From: Fimbriimonas ginsengisoli Gsoil 348
GTDB taxonomy: Bacteria > Armatimonadota > Fimbriimonadia > Fimbriimonadales > Fimbriimonadaceae
Direction of reading: 5' to 3'
DNA length: 64,000 nt
Assembly (NCBI RefSeq): GCF_000724625.1
Contig: NZ_CP007139.1
Location: forward strand, 4,278,001-4,342,000
Shown: positions 15,489 to 25,073 of the stretch, in pieces
Layout of the letters: each line of letters starts with the position of its first letter
Position numbering within the stretch: the first letter of the stretch is position 1
Notes under the pieces: model-generated
Told to the model about the DNA's origin: nothing
Databases searched by the model: none
The model's input: the letters and a program-made list of their open reading frames with translations, nothing else
Made by a program: the position numbers and the translations under genes

Positions 15489-18400
15489 TCATTGCCGTAG
15501 ACTCGCTCGAGAGGATTCCACGTGCTGGAGGGCGGACTCGAACTCGTCCATCATCCGGTCGATGGCGGGGATCGGGGCTCCTTGGTAGGGCCAGATGTAT
15601 TGTTCCCGGGTCACGTACGCTTCACGGTTGCGCTTCGCCAGCACCGAGAAGACCATTGGGGGCACGGTGCTGCGATCCTTGAAAGTGATTGCGATCCGGC
15701 CTTGGCGGGCATCCAGCTTCTCGAATCCAAGGCGTCGGGCTCGGAGACGTTGCCCCATGATGGCGAACGCCTGGCCGACTTGCAGCGGGGGGTGGCCGTA
15801 CCGGTCTTCGACCTCGGCTTGAACTTCGCCGAGGGTCGCTTCGTCGCGCGACGACATCATCCGCTGGTAGTAATAAAGCCGCTGCGCCTGGTCTTTGATA
15901 TATGCCTCGGGGATGAGGGCGATGACCGGCACTTCGAACGCCGGGAGCGGGGTGAGGGACTCGAGCGGGTCGCGAACCTCGTCGTCGGGCGAGACGGGCG
16001 TCCCATCCACCGTGTTCTTCAGCATCGCCACCGCTTCGTTGATAAGCTGCGTGTATAGCTCGTAGCCCACGCTCACCATCGTTCCGGATTGCTTAGCTCC
16101 CAAAAGCTCACCGGCGCCTCGGATTTGCAGGTCTCGGAAGGCGAGGGAATATCCGGCACCGAGGTTGCTGAACTCTTGCAAGGCCTGCAAGCGCTGGAGC
16201 GCTCCCTCGGTCACGGTCAGTTTTTTCCGTTTCCCTGGAAGGGGAACGTTTGGCTGGGCATCCACCAATCCCGCCCGAATGGTCGCGTCGAGCGCGCCGC
16301 TGTAGAGGAAATAGCCGTACGCTTGCCGGTCGGATCGGCCGACGCGGCCTCGAAGTTGGTACAACTGGGCCAGGCCGAGGCGATCGGACTGCTCTACGAT
16401 TAGGGTGTTGGCGTTCGGTATGTCGATGCCCGACTCGACGATGGTCGTCGAAAGTAAAACGTCGATCTCTCCCTTGATAAAGCCGACCATGATCGGCTCC
16501 AGTTCCTTCTCATGCATCTGCCCGTGGCCGACGCCGATGCGGGCCATGGGAACGAGTTTTCGGAGCTTCTCTTCGACGTGGTGAATGGACTCCACGCGGT
16601 TGTAAACGTAGAAGACTTGGCCACCCCGCGCGAGCTCGCGCAGGATCGCCTCTCGAATCACCTCACCGGCGTAGGGGCGGACGAAGGTGCGAACGGGAAG
16701 GCGGCCGGGAGGGGGATCGTTGATGAGAGACATCTGGCGGATGTCCATCAGGGCCATGGAAAGGGTACGCGGGATCGGCGTCGCGGAGAGAGTCAGAACG
16801 TCGACCTGGGTCCGCAGGTTCTTCAACATCTCCTTCTGCTTCACGCCAAATTTCTGCTCCTCGTCGATAACGACGAGCCCCAGATCCTTAAACTCGATCC
16901 CCTGCCCAAGGAGGGCGTGCGTCCCCACGACGACCTCCGCCTTGCCGGACTTAATTCGGGCGAGGATTTCCTTCTTCTCCGCGGTCGAGGTGAACCGGTT
17001 GATGATGTCGATCTGCGATCCGAACGACCCGAGGCGGTCGAGGAAGCTCCGGTAATGCTGCTCCGAAAGGATGGTGGTGGGGCAAAGGATGGCGACCTGC
17101 CGCCCGGCCTGCACCGCCTTGAACGCGGCTCGTATTGCCACCTCGGTCTTTCCAAAACCGACGTCGCCGCATACGAGCCGGTCCATCGGGAACGGCTCGT
17201 TCATATCGTTCTTGGCGTCCCGGATCGCCTGCATTTGGGAGCGGGTTTCCACCCACGGGAAGGTCGACTCCATCTCGTGTTGGAACGGAGTATCCGGTCC
17301 GTACGGCTTGCGCATGACCTGTTTCCGCTGGGCGTACAGCTTAACCAGGTCTCGAGCGAACGCCTTCGCCTCCTCTTTCGCCTTCCCAAGCGTGCGCTGC
17401 CACTCGCCTCCGGTCAGCTTGTTCAGCTTCGGCTGTTGGTCGCCGGGGTTGAGGTATTTCTGGATCCGGTCGAGCTGGTCGGCGGGGACGAACAGCTTGT
17501 CCGGCGCCTGGTATTCCACGTAGAGAAACTCTTTCTCAACCCCCTCGATCGTCTTATTGACCAGCCCGCGGAAGATGCCGATGCCGAAGTTGATGTGGAC
17601 GACGAAGTCGCCCGGCTTGAGGTCGAGGACGGTGGCGATCGGCGCACCCTCCATGAACCGCTTTTGCGGAAGACGGAGGCGGGCGACGCCAAACAGCTCG
17701 GCGTCTGAAATGTACGCCAGCTTGTGGTCGGGAAGAACGAAGCCCCCGCCCAGATTTCCTTGGGCGAGGATCGTTTGGGGGAAAGACTTGGTCTCGAGAC
17801 CTTCGATTTCGCTCGCTTCGAACGCCTCGGATTCCGCGGATGCGAAGATCTCCGCTTGGGAGAGGACGGTCTTGGCTCGGTTGGGCTGGTCGGTCGTGAA
17901 GACGAGGGTGAATTTCTGTTTCTGGTAGTTGCGCAGCGTCAGCGCCAACGCTTCGGCGCGGCCGCGGTACGAGTCGAGCGAGAGGGCGTTGACTTCGATC
18001 TTGCGCGGCAGGTCGGCCCACTCCGGGAAGGCGTTCATCGCGCTGAGGGCGAGCGTCTTCGGATGGGTGGCCAAGTGTTCGGGTGGGAGAATGAAGTCCA
18101 CGGCCGGCGATCGGAGGATTTCGCCGCGCTCGGCACGGGCGTCCAGCGCCACCGCCAGCTCGTCTTCGGCCCGGGTGACGACGGTCTCCAGCTCTAGCGG
18201 CTCATCCAGCACAAGCAGATCCTCTTCGCCAAGGAGGTCGATCGCGCAACCCGAATCCGGGTGCAAGATCGGCCGGTACAGGTCGAGCCGGTCGAAGTAC
18301 ACGCCCTGGCTGAGCGCTTCCACGTCTTCGGCGATCAGCTCGCGTAGACGCTCGGCGGATTCGTCGGAGAGGGTGCTCGCTTCTCGCTCCATCGTCGAGA

Positions 18401-19127
18401 GGATTAGATCGGCGATTCCGGAATCGTGACCGGCGAAGAGGGTTTCTCGGCTGGGGGAAAGCTCCAGCGAGTTCAGCTTTCCGACCGACCGCTGGTTGTT
18501 CGGATCGAACCGCCGGATCGATTCGACTTCGTCTCCGAAGAGCTCCACTCGGATCGGGAGGTCGCGGCCGGTGGCGTAAACGTCGATGATTCCGCCCCGT
18601 TGCGAGAACTGCCCCGGCAACCGGACCGGTTCTTGGTGCTCGTACCCGAGCGCGATGAGCTGTTTGAGAAACTTTGCCGGATTGATCGTGTCGCCGGGCT
18701 GGATCTTGACGAAGGCGTCGAGTAATACGTCTTTCGGCAGCGTCCGTTCAAGCGCCGCGCCGGGGGAGGCGAGGACTATGCAAGGGTCATCGCAGGCGAG
18801 CGTACGGAGGGCGCCGAGCCGGTCGGAAAGGGCGATATGCTCTGGAGCGGCGTCCTCGAAGAGCTGCGATTGTCCGGAAGGAAGCTGGCTAATGTTGTCC
18901 GGGCTGACGCCGCAGATCTGGAGCTTTGCCTGCCAAGCGAGCGCGCGCTCGTAATTGGCGGTGACCACGAGCATCTTTCGCGGATGCTTTAGGTAGCTGG
19001 CGGCAAGCAGCACCGGACGGGCCTCGTAGGCGACGGAGCGCCATTGCGATGCCTGCGTTGAGTCTGCGAGGATGTCCTGAAGGCCGGGGAGGTCGGCAAG
19101 CCGCCTCGCCCATTCGGCGGTCCGCAT
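15489..19127 (-). CDS. mfd: Transcription-repair coupling factor
   Basis: 1212 residues, near the normal length. In order: UvrB-like N-terminal domains (GQFSQRGGIIDVYATG, VELFGDEVESIRRF), the RNA polymerase-interacting domain around 490-560 (VDPADQLDRI-like segment), and the RecG-like translocase with Walker A GDVGFGKTEVA, DEEQ box, LSATPIPRTL, and the TRG/C-terminal D7 region. Mfd removes RNA polymerase stalled at DNA lesions and recruits UvrA. Several helicase motifs (QLRGRVGRS) are intact. It is transcribed alone or after the small lipoprotein, from which a terminator separates it. Confidence 0.97.
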   Translation of the reverse strand: MRTAEWARRLADLPGLQDILADSTQASQWRSVAYEARPVLLAASYLKHPRKMLVVTANYERALAWQAKLQICGVSPDNISQLPSGQSQLFEDAAPEHIALSDRLGALRTLACDDPCIVLASPGAALERTLPKDVLLDAFVKIQPGDTINPAKFLKQLIALGYEHQEPVRLPGQFSQRGGIIDVYATGRDLPIRVELFGDEVESIRRFDPNNQRSVGKLNSLELSPSRETLFAGHDSGIADLILSTMEREASTLSDESAERLRELIAEDVEALSQGVYFDRLDLYRPILHPDSGCAIDLLGEEDLLVLDEPLELETVVTRAEDELAVALDARAERGEILRSPAVDFILPPEHLATHPKTLALSAMNAFPEWADLPRKIEVNALSLDSYRGRAEALALTLRNYQKQKFTLVFTTDQPNRAKTVLSQAEIFASAESEAFEASEIEGLETKSFPQTILAQGNLGGGFVLPDHKLAYISDAELFGVARLRLPQKRFMEGAPIATVLDLKPGDFVVHINFGIGIFRGLVNKTIEGVEKEFLYVEYQAPDKLFVPADQLDRIQKYLNPGDQQPKLNKLTGGEWQRTLGKAKEEAKAFARDLVKLYAQRKQVMRKPYGPDTPFQHEMESTFPWVETRSQMQAIRDAKNDMNEPFPMDRLVCGDVGFGKTEVAIRAAFKAVQAGRQVAILCPTTILSEQHYRSFLDRLGSFGSQIDIINRFTSTAEKKEILARIKSGKAEVVVGTHALLGQGIEFKDLGLVVIDEEQKFGVKQKEMLKNLRTQVDVLTLSATPIPRTLSMALMDIRQMSLINDPPPGRLPVRTFVRPYAGEVIREAILRELARGGQVFYVYNRVESIHHVEEKLRKLVPMARIGVGHGQMHEKELEPIMVGFIKGEIDVLLSTTIVESGIDIPNANTLIVEQSDRLGLAQLYQLRGRVGRSDRQAYGYFLYSGALDATIRAGLVDAQPNVPLPGKRKKLTVTEGALQRLQALQEFSNLGAGYSLAFRDLQIRGAGELLGAKQSGTMVSVGYELYTQLINEAVAMLKNTVDGTPVSPDDEVRDPLESLTPLPAFEVPVIALIPEAYIKDQAQRLYYYQRMMSSRDEATLGEVQAEVEDRYGHPPLQVGQAFAIMGQRLRARRLGFEKLDARQGRIAITFKDRSTVPPMVFSVLAKRNREAYVTREQYIWPYQGAPIPAIDRMMDEFESALQHVESSRASLRQ

Positions 19128-19172
19128 TGTCGAGAAGTGTACCGCCGCCTCAATGCCTACCTAAACAAAAAT

Positions 19173-19220
19173 GATTCGGACCCCGAAGACATGTGCCGTC
19201 GCGGTCCGAATCGTTTTTTG
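19173..19220 (-). terminator. Rho-independent terminator downstream of lipoprotein gene
   Basis: A 10-bp perfect stem GATTCGGACC/GGTCCGAATC (19173-19182 and 19203-19212) is flanked by T-rich tracts on both strands: ATTTTTGTTT after the hairpin on the minus strand and GTTTTTTG on the plus strand. It lies 10 bp after the lipoprotein stop, separating that unit from mfd. Confidence 0.75.
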
Positions 19221-19229
19221 AATTAGAAG

Positions 19230-19496
19230 CTAACCGCCACCGGCGAGCTTCGGATCTTGCTTGAAGTGAGGGTCGTTCGGATCTTTGGGGGCGATCCGGT
19301 AGCCACCCTGAGTTCCCTCGGCGGGCGGTGTATTGAAGACCTGGCCACCGTTGGCCGGTTTCGTATCCGGAGTCGTGCTGGCAGTTCCCGCAGTAGCCGG
19401 AGGCGTCGTTACCACCGGCTCTTCGGGCTTCGCGCAGCCCGCCACATAGGTGGCGGACAACGCGAGAATCGCTAGCGAAATGATTCGTTTGGTCAT
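19230..19496 (-). CDS. Small lipoprotein
   Basis: From the ATG at 19496, 88 residues. The signal peptide ends in a lipobox VAGC near residue 21. The mature part is Pro/Thr/Gly-rich and presumably disordered (VVTTPPATAG, GGQVFNTPPAEG). It starts 2 bp after the stop of the prepilin-like gene, so the pair is an operon. No known family. Confidence 0.72.
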   Translation of the reverse strand: MTKRIISLAILALSATYVAGCAKPEEPVVTTPPATAGTASTTPDTKPANGGQVFNTPPAEGTQGGYRIAPKDPNDPHFKQDPKLAGGG

Positions 19497-19498
19497 TC

Positions 19499-20308
19499 CT
19501 AAGGCACCGGCACGCACGGGTCGTTGATATTCCACTTCAGGTGAGCGGCGTTCTTGTCGAGCCACCAGAGGCCGGTGAAGAACGAGTCGTCCTTACACTC
19601 GTAGGTCGCATTCGGGTTGCCCACGATAGCGACGGTCTTGAACCACTTGGCGTGGCCGTCGTAGAAGCCGAGGACGGTTCCCTCGGTGTGGCGGTTCGAG
19701 ATGCTGAGACCGGGGAGGTTAACCGCGTCGTTGCGAGCCAAATAGCCGCGGTAGCCCTGGGCGGTCGGTCCGGGGAAGGAGCTCGCGAAGTGAACCGTAT
19801 TGGCCACGTTGTCGAGCGTGTTGATGTTCTGGTCCTTGAAGCGTCCTGGGCAACCCGGGACGGAAGAATCGGGGAAGTACCAGCCGTTGACGGTGGCATT
19901 CATTCCGATCGAGGTCCAACCTCGGCCGAACTTCGTGGGCTTGTCAGGGGGATTATCGGTCCAGATTCCACCGTATTTGGTGTTGGAAGCGGCGGTGTCT
20001 AGGAAGACGCCTTCGTTCTTTACGTAGGGCTGAATAAGGTTCGGCCAGATGTCGGTGCTGTTGGTGAGAGACGGGTCACCGGGCACGCCACAGGCGTTAT
20101 AGCGAGGGATCTGGTTCCCCTCGTTGTCATCCATGTACTGGATGGCGGCAAGCTCGATCTGCTTGGTGTTGCTGACGGTCGAAGTTTTCTTAGCGGCCGC
20201 CTTGGCTTGGGCGAAGACGGGGAAAAGGATCGCGGCGAGAATCGCGATAATCGCGATCACGACGAGTAGTTCGATCAGGGTAAATGCTCGAATAAATGTT
20301 TTGGCCAT
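19499..20308 (-). CDS. Prepilin-type N-terminal cleavage/methylation domain protein
   Basis: 269 residues. The type IV prepilin leader and helix ([20 protein letters not shown]) are followed by [23 protein letters not shown], nearly identical in design to 1888-2592. The globular domain has [28 protein letters not shown] and [12 protein letters not shown] close to the end. These envelope proteins occur in large paralogous sets in Armatimonadota and Planctomycetes with unknown cargo. It is followed by a lipoprotein gene in the same operon. Confidence 0.85.
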   Translation of the reverse strand: MAKTFIRAFTLIELLVVIAIIAILAAILFPVFAQAKAAAKKTSTVSNTKQIELAAIQYMDDNEGNQIPRYNACGVPGDPSLTNSTDIWPNLIQPYVKNEGVFLDTAASNTKYGGIWTDNPPDKPTKFGRGWTSIGMNATVNGWYFPDSSVPGCPGRFKDQNINTLDNVANTVHFASSFPGPTAQGYRGYLARNDAVNLPGLSISNRHTEGTVLGFYDGHAKWFKTVAIVGNPNATYECKDDSFFTGLWWLDKNAAHLKWNINDPCVPVP

Positions 20309-20969
20309 AGCAAATAAACCTCATACGCGGCCGACCCCGATGTCCAGCCGCAGAATGCGGAACACCATCACATTTACGCAGAAACGCGGATCGGACAAGT
20401 AGACACTTGTATCCCGATCGAACTGAATTTTCTCGTCATAGACCCAGATACACGAGCTATTTGAGGAGGAATCTAGGAGATCGACGTAGAGCGGTGTACA
20501 CCAAGCAATTAGACCTGGTTTTGGTTCGTTCCGACGGCACGAACGCAAGCTCGACTTTCACGCTTTACGGGTACCTGCGTACGCCCCCTCCGAATCTAGA
20601 AGGTGGCGGAAAAGGTGGACGGTAAAGTGCCTTCACCATTGATCCAAGATAGGAGCAAAACGACGACGGGAACGCCATGGAAGGAATATCCCTCCGATAG
20701 GTTCTTAAACACTAAGTTTCTCCGGTTCACCGCAAGAAACTTTTTTGACTGTCGCCCAACGAGGCGGGTGGCGTCTTCACGCCCAGGTATTAAAACGACG
20801 TAAATGCGATTGGGTTTCGTTCTCGTGGCGGCTAAGTTCTCAAGACCCCTGCGGTTTGGGTAGGACTGGCCGGCAGAGTTTGCGTCGCGTGGCATCAAGG
20901 GCGTGGTCTGACTGATTTCCCGAGTGCCGATAACGCGGGCGTCGGTATACTCGGATTGGATCTGACACC
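20309..20969. other. 660-bp intergenic region upstream of nuoB
   Basis: Between the divergent prepilin gene and nuoB. Short reading frames here (such as 20603-20803 on the plus strand) look fortuitous and have no recognisable similarity. A TATACT hexamer at 20946-20951 is a possible -10 for nuoB, with no good -35 and a leader of about a dozen bases. Nothing else stands out. Confidence 0.4.
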
Positions 20970-21548
20970 ATGCCAAAGCGAGTCGAAACCGTTGTTTTGC
21001 ACGATAGCTCCACCCCGGTCTTGGGTGATACGCAGAAGGCCGGCAGCGTCGTGGTCACCACCCTCGACACCTTGCTGAGCCAGGCTCGCGCGAACTCACT
21101 GTGGCCGCTTACCTTTGGGCTCGCGTGCTGCGCGATCGAGATGATGTCGTCGGTGGCGGCCCGATTCGACCTCGCCCGATTCGGCTCGGAGGCTTTCCGC
21201 GCTACTCCCCGCCAAGCGGACGTGATGATCATCGCCGGACGTCTCAGTAAGAAAATGGCCCCGGTCCTTCGCCAGATTTACGACCAGATGCCGGAGCCGA
21301 AGTGGGTGATCTCCATGGGCGCTTGTGCCAGCAGCGGCGGTGTTTACAATAACTACGCGATTGTCCAAGGCGCCGACCAGGTGGTGCCGGTCGACGTCTA
21401 TGTGCCGGGTTGCCCTCCCTCGCCCGACGCGTTGATCTACGGGATCATGAAACTTCAGGAAAAGATCAAGCGAGGCAAGCCGAAGACGATGCAAGACCTG
21501 CGGCTTATCGAGCTGCATCCGCGGACCCTGGAAGAGGTGGAGGCGTAA
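20970..21548 (+). CDS. nuoB: NADH-quinone oxidoreductase subunit B
   Basis: 192 residues of the complex I subunit that holds the N2 [4Fe-4S] cluster. The ligands are at Cys53-Cys54 (GLACCAIEM), Cys119 (GACAS) and Cys148 ([11 protein letters not shown]). The Arg-Pro/Gln contacts of the quinone site ([16 protein letters not shown]) are present. The product passes electrons to quinone at the membrane face of the hydrophilic arm. It is followed directly by nuoI, without the usual C and D genes. Confidence 0.97.
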   Translation: MPKRVETVVLHDSSTPVLGDTQKAGSVVVTTLDTLLSQARANSLWPLTFGLACCAIEMMSSVAARFDLARFGSEAFRATPRQADVMIIAGRLSKKMAPVLRQIYDQMPEPKWVISMGACASSGGVYNNYAIVQGADQVVPVDVYVPGCPPSPDALIYGIMKLQEKIKRGKPKTMQDLRLIELHPRTLEEVEA

Positions 21549-21998
21549 ATGGAACTCTTAAAAGACGTTGTCAAGCCGATGATCGCGGGGTTCGGGATCA
21601 CCAAGCGACGCCTCGCCCATAAGAAGGTGACGATTTCCTACCCGGAGGAGCGACGCGAGCAGTTCCCGCGCACCCGCTGGCGGCATGTATTGACCCGATA
21701 TGAGAGCGGGCTGGAGCGGTGCATCGGCTGTTCGCTCTGTGCGGGGGCTTGTCCGGCGCGCTGCATCTTCGTCCAGGCGGCGGAAAACACCGACGACGAG
21801 CGATATTCGCCGGGCGAGCGGTACGCAGTGCGATACGAGATCAACATGATCCGCTGCATCTTCTGCGGCTACTGCCAAGAGGCGTGCCCAACCGGCGCGA
21901 TCGTGCTTCGAAAGGACTTCGAACTCGCCAACTACAAGCGGGAGCAGTTCATCTACACGAAAGAGATGCTGCTGGAGCCGGCTTCCGTCGAAGCTTAG
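21549..21998 (+). CDS. nuoI: NADH-quinone oxidoreductase subunit I
   Basis: 149 residues with two ferredoxin-type CxxCxxCxxxCP motifs at Cys58/61/64/68 and Cys103/106/109/113, ligating the N6a and N6b [4Fe-4S] clusters. The ATG immediately follows the nuoB stop (TAA then ATG), indicating translational coupling. The rest of complex I is encoded elsewhere. The product sits in the hydrophilic arm between NuoG and NuoB. Confidence 0.96.
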   Translation: MELLKDVVKPMIAGFGITKRRLAHKKVTISYPEERREQFPRTRWRHVLTRYESGLERCIGCSLCAGACPARCIFVQAAENTDDERYSPGERYAVRYEINMIRCIFCGYCQEACPTGAIVLRKDFELANYKREQFIYTKEMLLEPASVEA

Positions 21999-22019
21999 TC
22001 ACGCCGTTTTTCTGCGACC

Positions 22020-22115
22020 ACCTTCGGGGTCGATAAGAGGTTGAACGTCTTACCCCGGGTCTGCTGACCCGGGGCTAATTTCTGAAGACCCCTCCGGGGT
22101 CGAAACTAGGTCGTG
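22020..22115. repeat. Dispersed palindromic repeat (family B copy 1)
   Basis: Intergenic space between convergent nuoI and a BON-like gene. Bases 22054-22083 (hairpin CCCGGGT-CTGCTG-ACCCGGG, then GCTAATTTCT) are identical to 58279-58308. Flanking CCTTCGGGGTCG and CCTCCGGGGTCG are further related units. Confidence 0.7.
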
Positions 22116-22140
22116 AGAATTATCGCGCTAGGTCCCGCGG

Positions 22141-22383
22141 CTATTGGTACTTGCAGTCAAGGATTACTTCGCGGATCTCGGGCTTTTGTCGGAGCAGTCG
22201 CGCGATGTGGTCCATCTCGATCTTTACGTCGCTGATGTTCGATCCGGGCATCGGCACGATGACCCCCCGAACCATGAGCACCCCGTGGCGCAGTTGGAGA
22301 TCGGATCGGGCGATGTCGATCCCACGCTTTGACATTTCGGTCCGGGCCGTTCTGAGGCCGCGTACATCCTTTTGGTCAACCAT
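22141..22383 (-). CDS. Small BON-like hypothetical protein
   Basis: The ATG at 22383 has GGAGG 4 nt upstream and gives 80 residues; 13 further residues upstream have no site. The predicted order helix, strand LQLRHGVLMVRGVIV, helix VKIEMDHIARLLRQ, strand EIREVILDCKY resembles a BON domain, found in phospholipid- or osmotic-stress-related proteins. No signal peptide. Function unknown. Confidence 0.62.
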   Translation of the reverse strand: MVDQKDVRGLRTARTEMSKRGIDIARSDLQLRHGVLMVRGVIVPMPGSNISDVKIEMDHIARLLRQKPEIREVILDCKYQ

Positions 22384-22516
22384 GATGCCTCCTGCCTTTG
22401 AGGGGAGCGCGCCTGATATCAAAAAGTCCTAGGGCCTGCGATTCCCTCCATATCATTGTAAGAGCGAAGTGGGGGAACGGTTCGGCGATTTTTGCCTGCT
22501 ATGCCAAAAGCCCTGC

Positions 22517-23464
22517 TCACTCCGCAGATTTGGCGGATTCCCATAGGTCGTCCCATTCTTGGGCCGACATCTCTCGGAGCGGCTTGGCGGCGGCTTTCTC
22601 CATCGCCATGAAGCGGCGGGTGAACCGGTCGAGCATCTTTCGCAGCGCCTCTTCCGGCTCCACCTTCGCCCAGCGGGCGATATTGACGGCGGTAAAGAGA
22701 AGGTCGCCTACTTCACTTTCGATTCGCTCGAGGTCGCCTGAACCGATCTCTTCCCGGAGTTCGTTCTCCTCCTCGCGCAGCTTGTCGAACACCGATTCCA
22801 TGTTCGGCCACTCGAACCCGGCGCGGGCGGCCCGCTTGCTCACGTCGAAAGCGCGGAGCAGCGCCGGCATCGCCTTGGGAACCCCGGCGAGGATGCTTTT
22901 CGGGGGGCCGCCCTTCTCGCCCTGTTTGATCCGGTCCCAGTTCTTCAGGACCTCCTCGGCGTTCGCGACGTCGGTGTCTCCGAACACATGGGGGTGACGC
23001 CGGACCAGTTTCTCCACGATCTCGTGCGCGACCGCGTCGATGTCGAATTCCCCGGTTCGAAGCTTGCGGATCTGGGCGTGCATAAACGGCTGGAGGAGAA
23101 GGTCGCCGAGCTCCTCGCGAAGCTTCGAGGCGTCTCCCTCGTCGATTGCATCCAGTACCTCATAGGTTTCTTCGACCAGGTGCTTTTTCAGCGATTCGTG
23201 GGTCTGCTCTTGATCCCAGGGGCAACCGCCGGGTCCGAGAAGTCGATCCACGACGTAAGTCAGCTCTTCCAACGGACGCCGCGGCAAAATCAAGACCGCA
23301 TCGTCCGGCACGGAGTCGCCGGCAATCGTCGCCTCGATTCCGGCCTCCCGAAGCTTGGCCTCGACGGATACTTCGGACTCGGACAGGAATACGGCGGAGC
23401 CCTGCAGGCGGCGGATCAAATCGTCGGTAAGAGGACCCGGCTCAAGTCGAACAATTGCGGCCAC
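22517..23464 (-). CDS. mazG: Nucleoside triphosphate pyrophosphohydrolase MazG
   Basis: 315 residues with two all-alpha MazG units. The first starts at GPGGCPWDQEQTHESLKKHL and has the metal-binding EExxE (VEETYEVLDAID, REELGDLLLQ). The second has REEENELREEI and ESEVGDLLF. A ~75-residue N-terminal extension precedes them; in YabN-type proteins this position holds a methylase domain, here only a short fragment or unrelated leader. MazG hydrolyses (d)NTPs to monophosphates, housecleaning aberrant nucleotides and lowering (p)ppGpp precursors. Confidence 0.94.
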   Translation of the reverse strand: MAAIVRLEPGPLTDDLIRRLQGSAVFLSESEVSVEAKLREAGIEATIAGDSVPDDAVLILPRRPLEELTYVVDRLLGPGGCPWDQEQTHESLKKHLVEETYEVLDAIDEGDASKLREELGDLLLQPFMHAQIRKLRTGEFDIDAVAHEIVEKLVRRHPHVFGDTDVANAEEVLKNWDRIKQGEKGGPPKSILAGVPKAMPALLRAFDVSKRAARAGFEWPNMESVFDKLREEENELREEIGSGDLERIESEVGDLLFTAVNIARWAKVEPEEALRKMLDRFTRRFMAMEKAAAKPLREMSAQEWDDLWESAKSAE

Positions 23465-23480
23465 CGCACTAGTTTATTGT

Positions 23481-24242
23481 CTACCGCTTAACCGCGCACC
23501 ACATTTCCTCGGCCGGCCATCGGTGCGACCATTCGAGATCGATGTATTCGAAGCGGGTCGGCGGGGTATCGGCGCGAGGAAATAGCTCGATAAAGTCAAC
23601 GACGTCGAAGCCGCTGGCGCGAAGAAGTCGTAGCATGTCGCCGGTCGGCATGTGGAATTCGATGCCGTCATCCCAGTCCATTCGCTCGATCTTCCGGTAA
23701 TCGTTCACCAACTCGGGTTTAGCGGCCCCTTCCTGGGGCGAGCAGAGTACGGAAATCGTGCTGTTGCGCAGGAACACCAGACGTCCCCCGGGGCGGAGGA
23801 GACGGGCCGCCTCGGGGATCCATTTTTTAGGGTCGCACCAGATGCTGGCGCCATACTCGCTCACCGCGTAATCGAACGACTCGCTGGGCAGGGAGGTCTC
23901 CTCGGCGCTTTCTTCGTACAGCGGAAACTGGATGCCGAATTCCCGCTGGTACTTGCGGGCATTGGCAAGCTGCTCCGGCGTGATATCGACGCCGACCGGC
24001 CTGGCGCCGAGCCGGGCCAACCAGGAAGAAACGTAACCGGTCCCGCAGCCAAGCTCGACGGTGTCCTTACCATTGAGCAAGGAGAGATCTCCGAGGGCGT
24101 GGACCTCCTCCTCGGGGACATTCCAGACTCCCCAATCGATCACGCCGCTCGCCCAGGCGCGGCGGCCGGGCTCATCGAAATCTTTGCTCAGCCGAGCCCA
24201 GAGGGTTCGATTGTTTTCGACATGGTGAGGCAGGGAAGACAT
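23481..24242 (-). CDS. Class I SAM-dependent methyltransferase
   Basis: 253 residues. Motif I is TVELGCGTGYVSSWLARLG, with the acidic end of strand 2 at VGVDITPEQL, then FDYAVSEYGASIW and a post-motif LLRPGGRLVFLRNS. This is the COG2226-type Rossmann fold. The substrate cannot be told. It ends 17 bp before mazG on the same strand, suggesting one transcript. Confidence 0.85.
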   Translation of the reverse strand: MSSLPHHVENNRTLWARLSKDFDEPGRRAWASGVIDWGVWNVPEEEVHALGDLSLLNGKDTVELGCGTGYVSSWLARLGARPVGVDITPEQLANARKYQREFGIQFPLYEESAEETSLPSESFDYAVSEYGASIWCDPKKWIPEAARLLRPGGRLVFLRNSTISVLCSPQEGAAKPELVNDYRKIERMDWDDGIEFHMPTGDMLRLLRASGFDVVDFIELFPRADTPPTRFEYIDLEWSHRWPAEEMWCAVKR

Positions 24243-24263
24243 CGGGCGGATTATAGCGCGGCG

Positions 24264-24977
24264 CTATTTTCGGATCATCTCGGCCTTGATCGTGGCGCGG
24301 CCTTCCTCGCCCATCTTGGCGTCGAGCGAGGTCAGCTCGGATTTCACGAGAGACATATCCTTAAGGTCGAAAGCGAACGATCCGGTGACCTTGGCCGGCT
24401 TTGGGTCTCCGCGATGGGCGTACTTGAACTCCACCTCGACGACGTCGTAGACGCCAATCTTTCCTAGGCCCTTGACTTCGTATTCGATCTCGGCCGCTCT
24501 TAGGCTTTGCGCCTCGTCGGCTTTGATCTTGCGGACCCATTTGTCTCCCTTCTTCACCGGCTTCTCGGGAGGTACGAACTCGGTGGGGCTGAGTATCGCT
24601 CTGAGCATGTTTCCTTGAGCCTGCTCGCCCTCTTCCTTTTTGTCGATCCGCTCCCCTTTTGCGGTGTACTCGGCGATCTCTGGTTCGGTGTCGTCGGGCG
24701 CTTCGTGCGCCTCCCGGTCGACGATCACTTTTCCGCCCGTCCGAAGAGTCTCGACGGTGTAATCGCCATTCGTCCGGATCTTGGTGACTTTGCCCGTGGC
24801 GATGCCGGTAATTTCGATCGTCTTACCGCCGGAGTCGATGCTGATTTTCGTTTCGTAGGTGAGCGTCTGGCCTAGAAACGGTTTCCACGTGAGCGAATAG
24901 CTCGGCTCCTCCTGGGGCACGCCCGCGAACGTACAAAAGGTGGCGGAGAGGAGAAGCAGGGCGGAGGCCGGTTTCAT
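24264..24977 (-). CDS. Secreted hypothetical protein
   Basis: 237 residues with a signal peptide (ALLLLSATFCTFAGV). The mature part is beta-rich and charged (WKPFLGQTLTYETKIS, GIATGKVTKIRTNGDYTVE, VKKGDKWVRKIKADEA). It resembles DUF6263-like or lipid-binding sandwich proteins but I cannot name it. Upstream of the methyltransferase by 21 bp, same strand. Confidence 0.6.
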   Translation of the reverse strand: MKPASALLLLSATFCTFAGVPQEEPSYSLTWKPFLGQTLTYETKISIDSGGKTIEITGIATGKVTKIRTNGDYTVETLRTGGKVIVDREAHEAPDDTEPEIAEYTAKGERIDKKEEGEQAQGNMLRAILSPTEFVPPEKPVKKGDKWVRKIKADEAQSLRAAEIEYEVKGLGKIGVYDVVEVEFKYAHRGDPKPAKVTGSFAFDLKDMSLVKSELTSLDAKMGEEGRATIKAEMIRK

Positions 24978-25073
24978 ATGCTCGATCTATTTTAGGTCAG
25001 TGACCGAATGGGCCGGGCTTCCCGGTCCAATTGACAGTTTCAATCACCGCAGTTCTGTAGTAATTTTGGTAAC

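Noticed and set aside
16512-17708. Plus-strand open frames opposite mfd
   Set aside because: Antisense shadows of a full-length, motif-complete Mfd.
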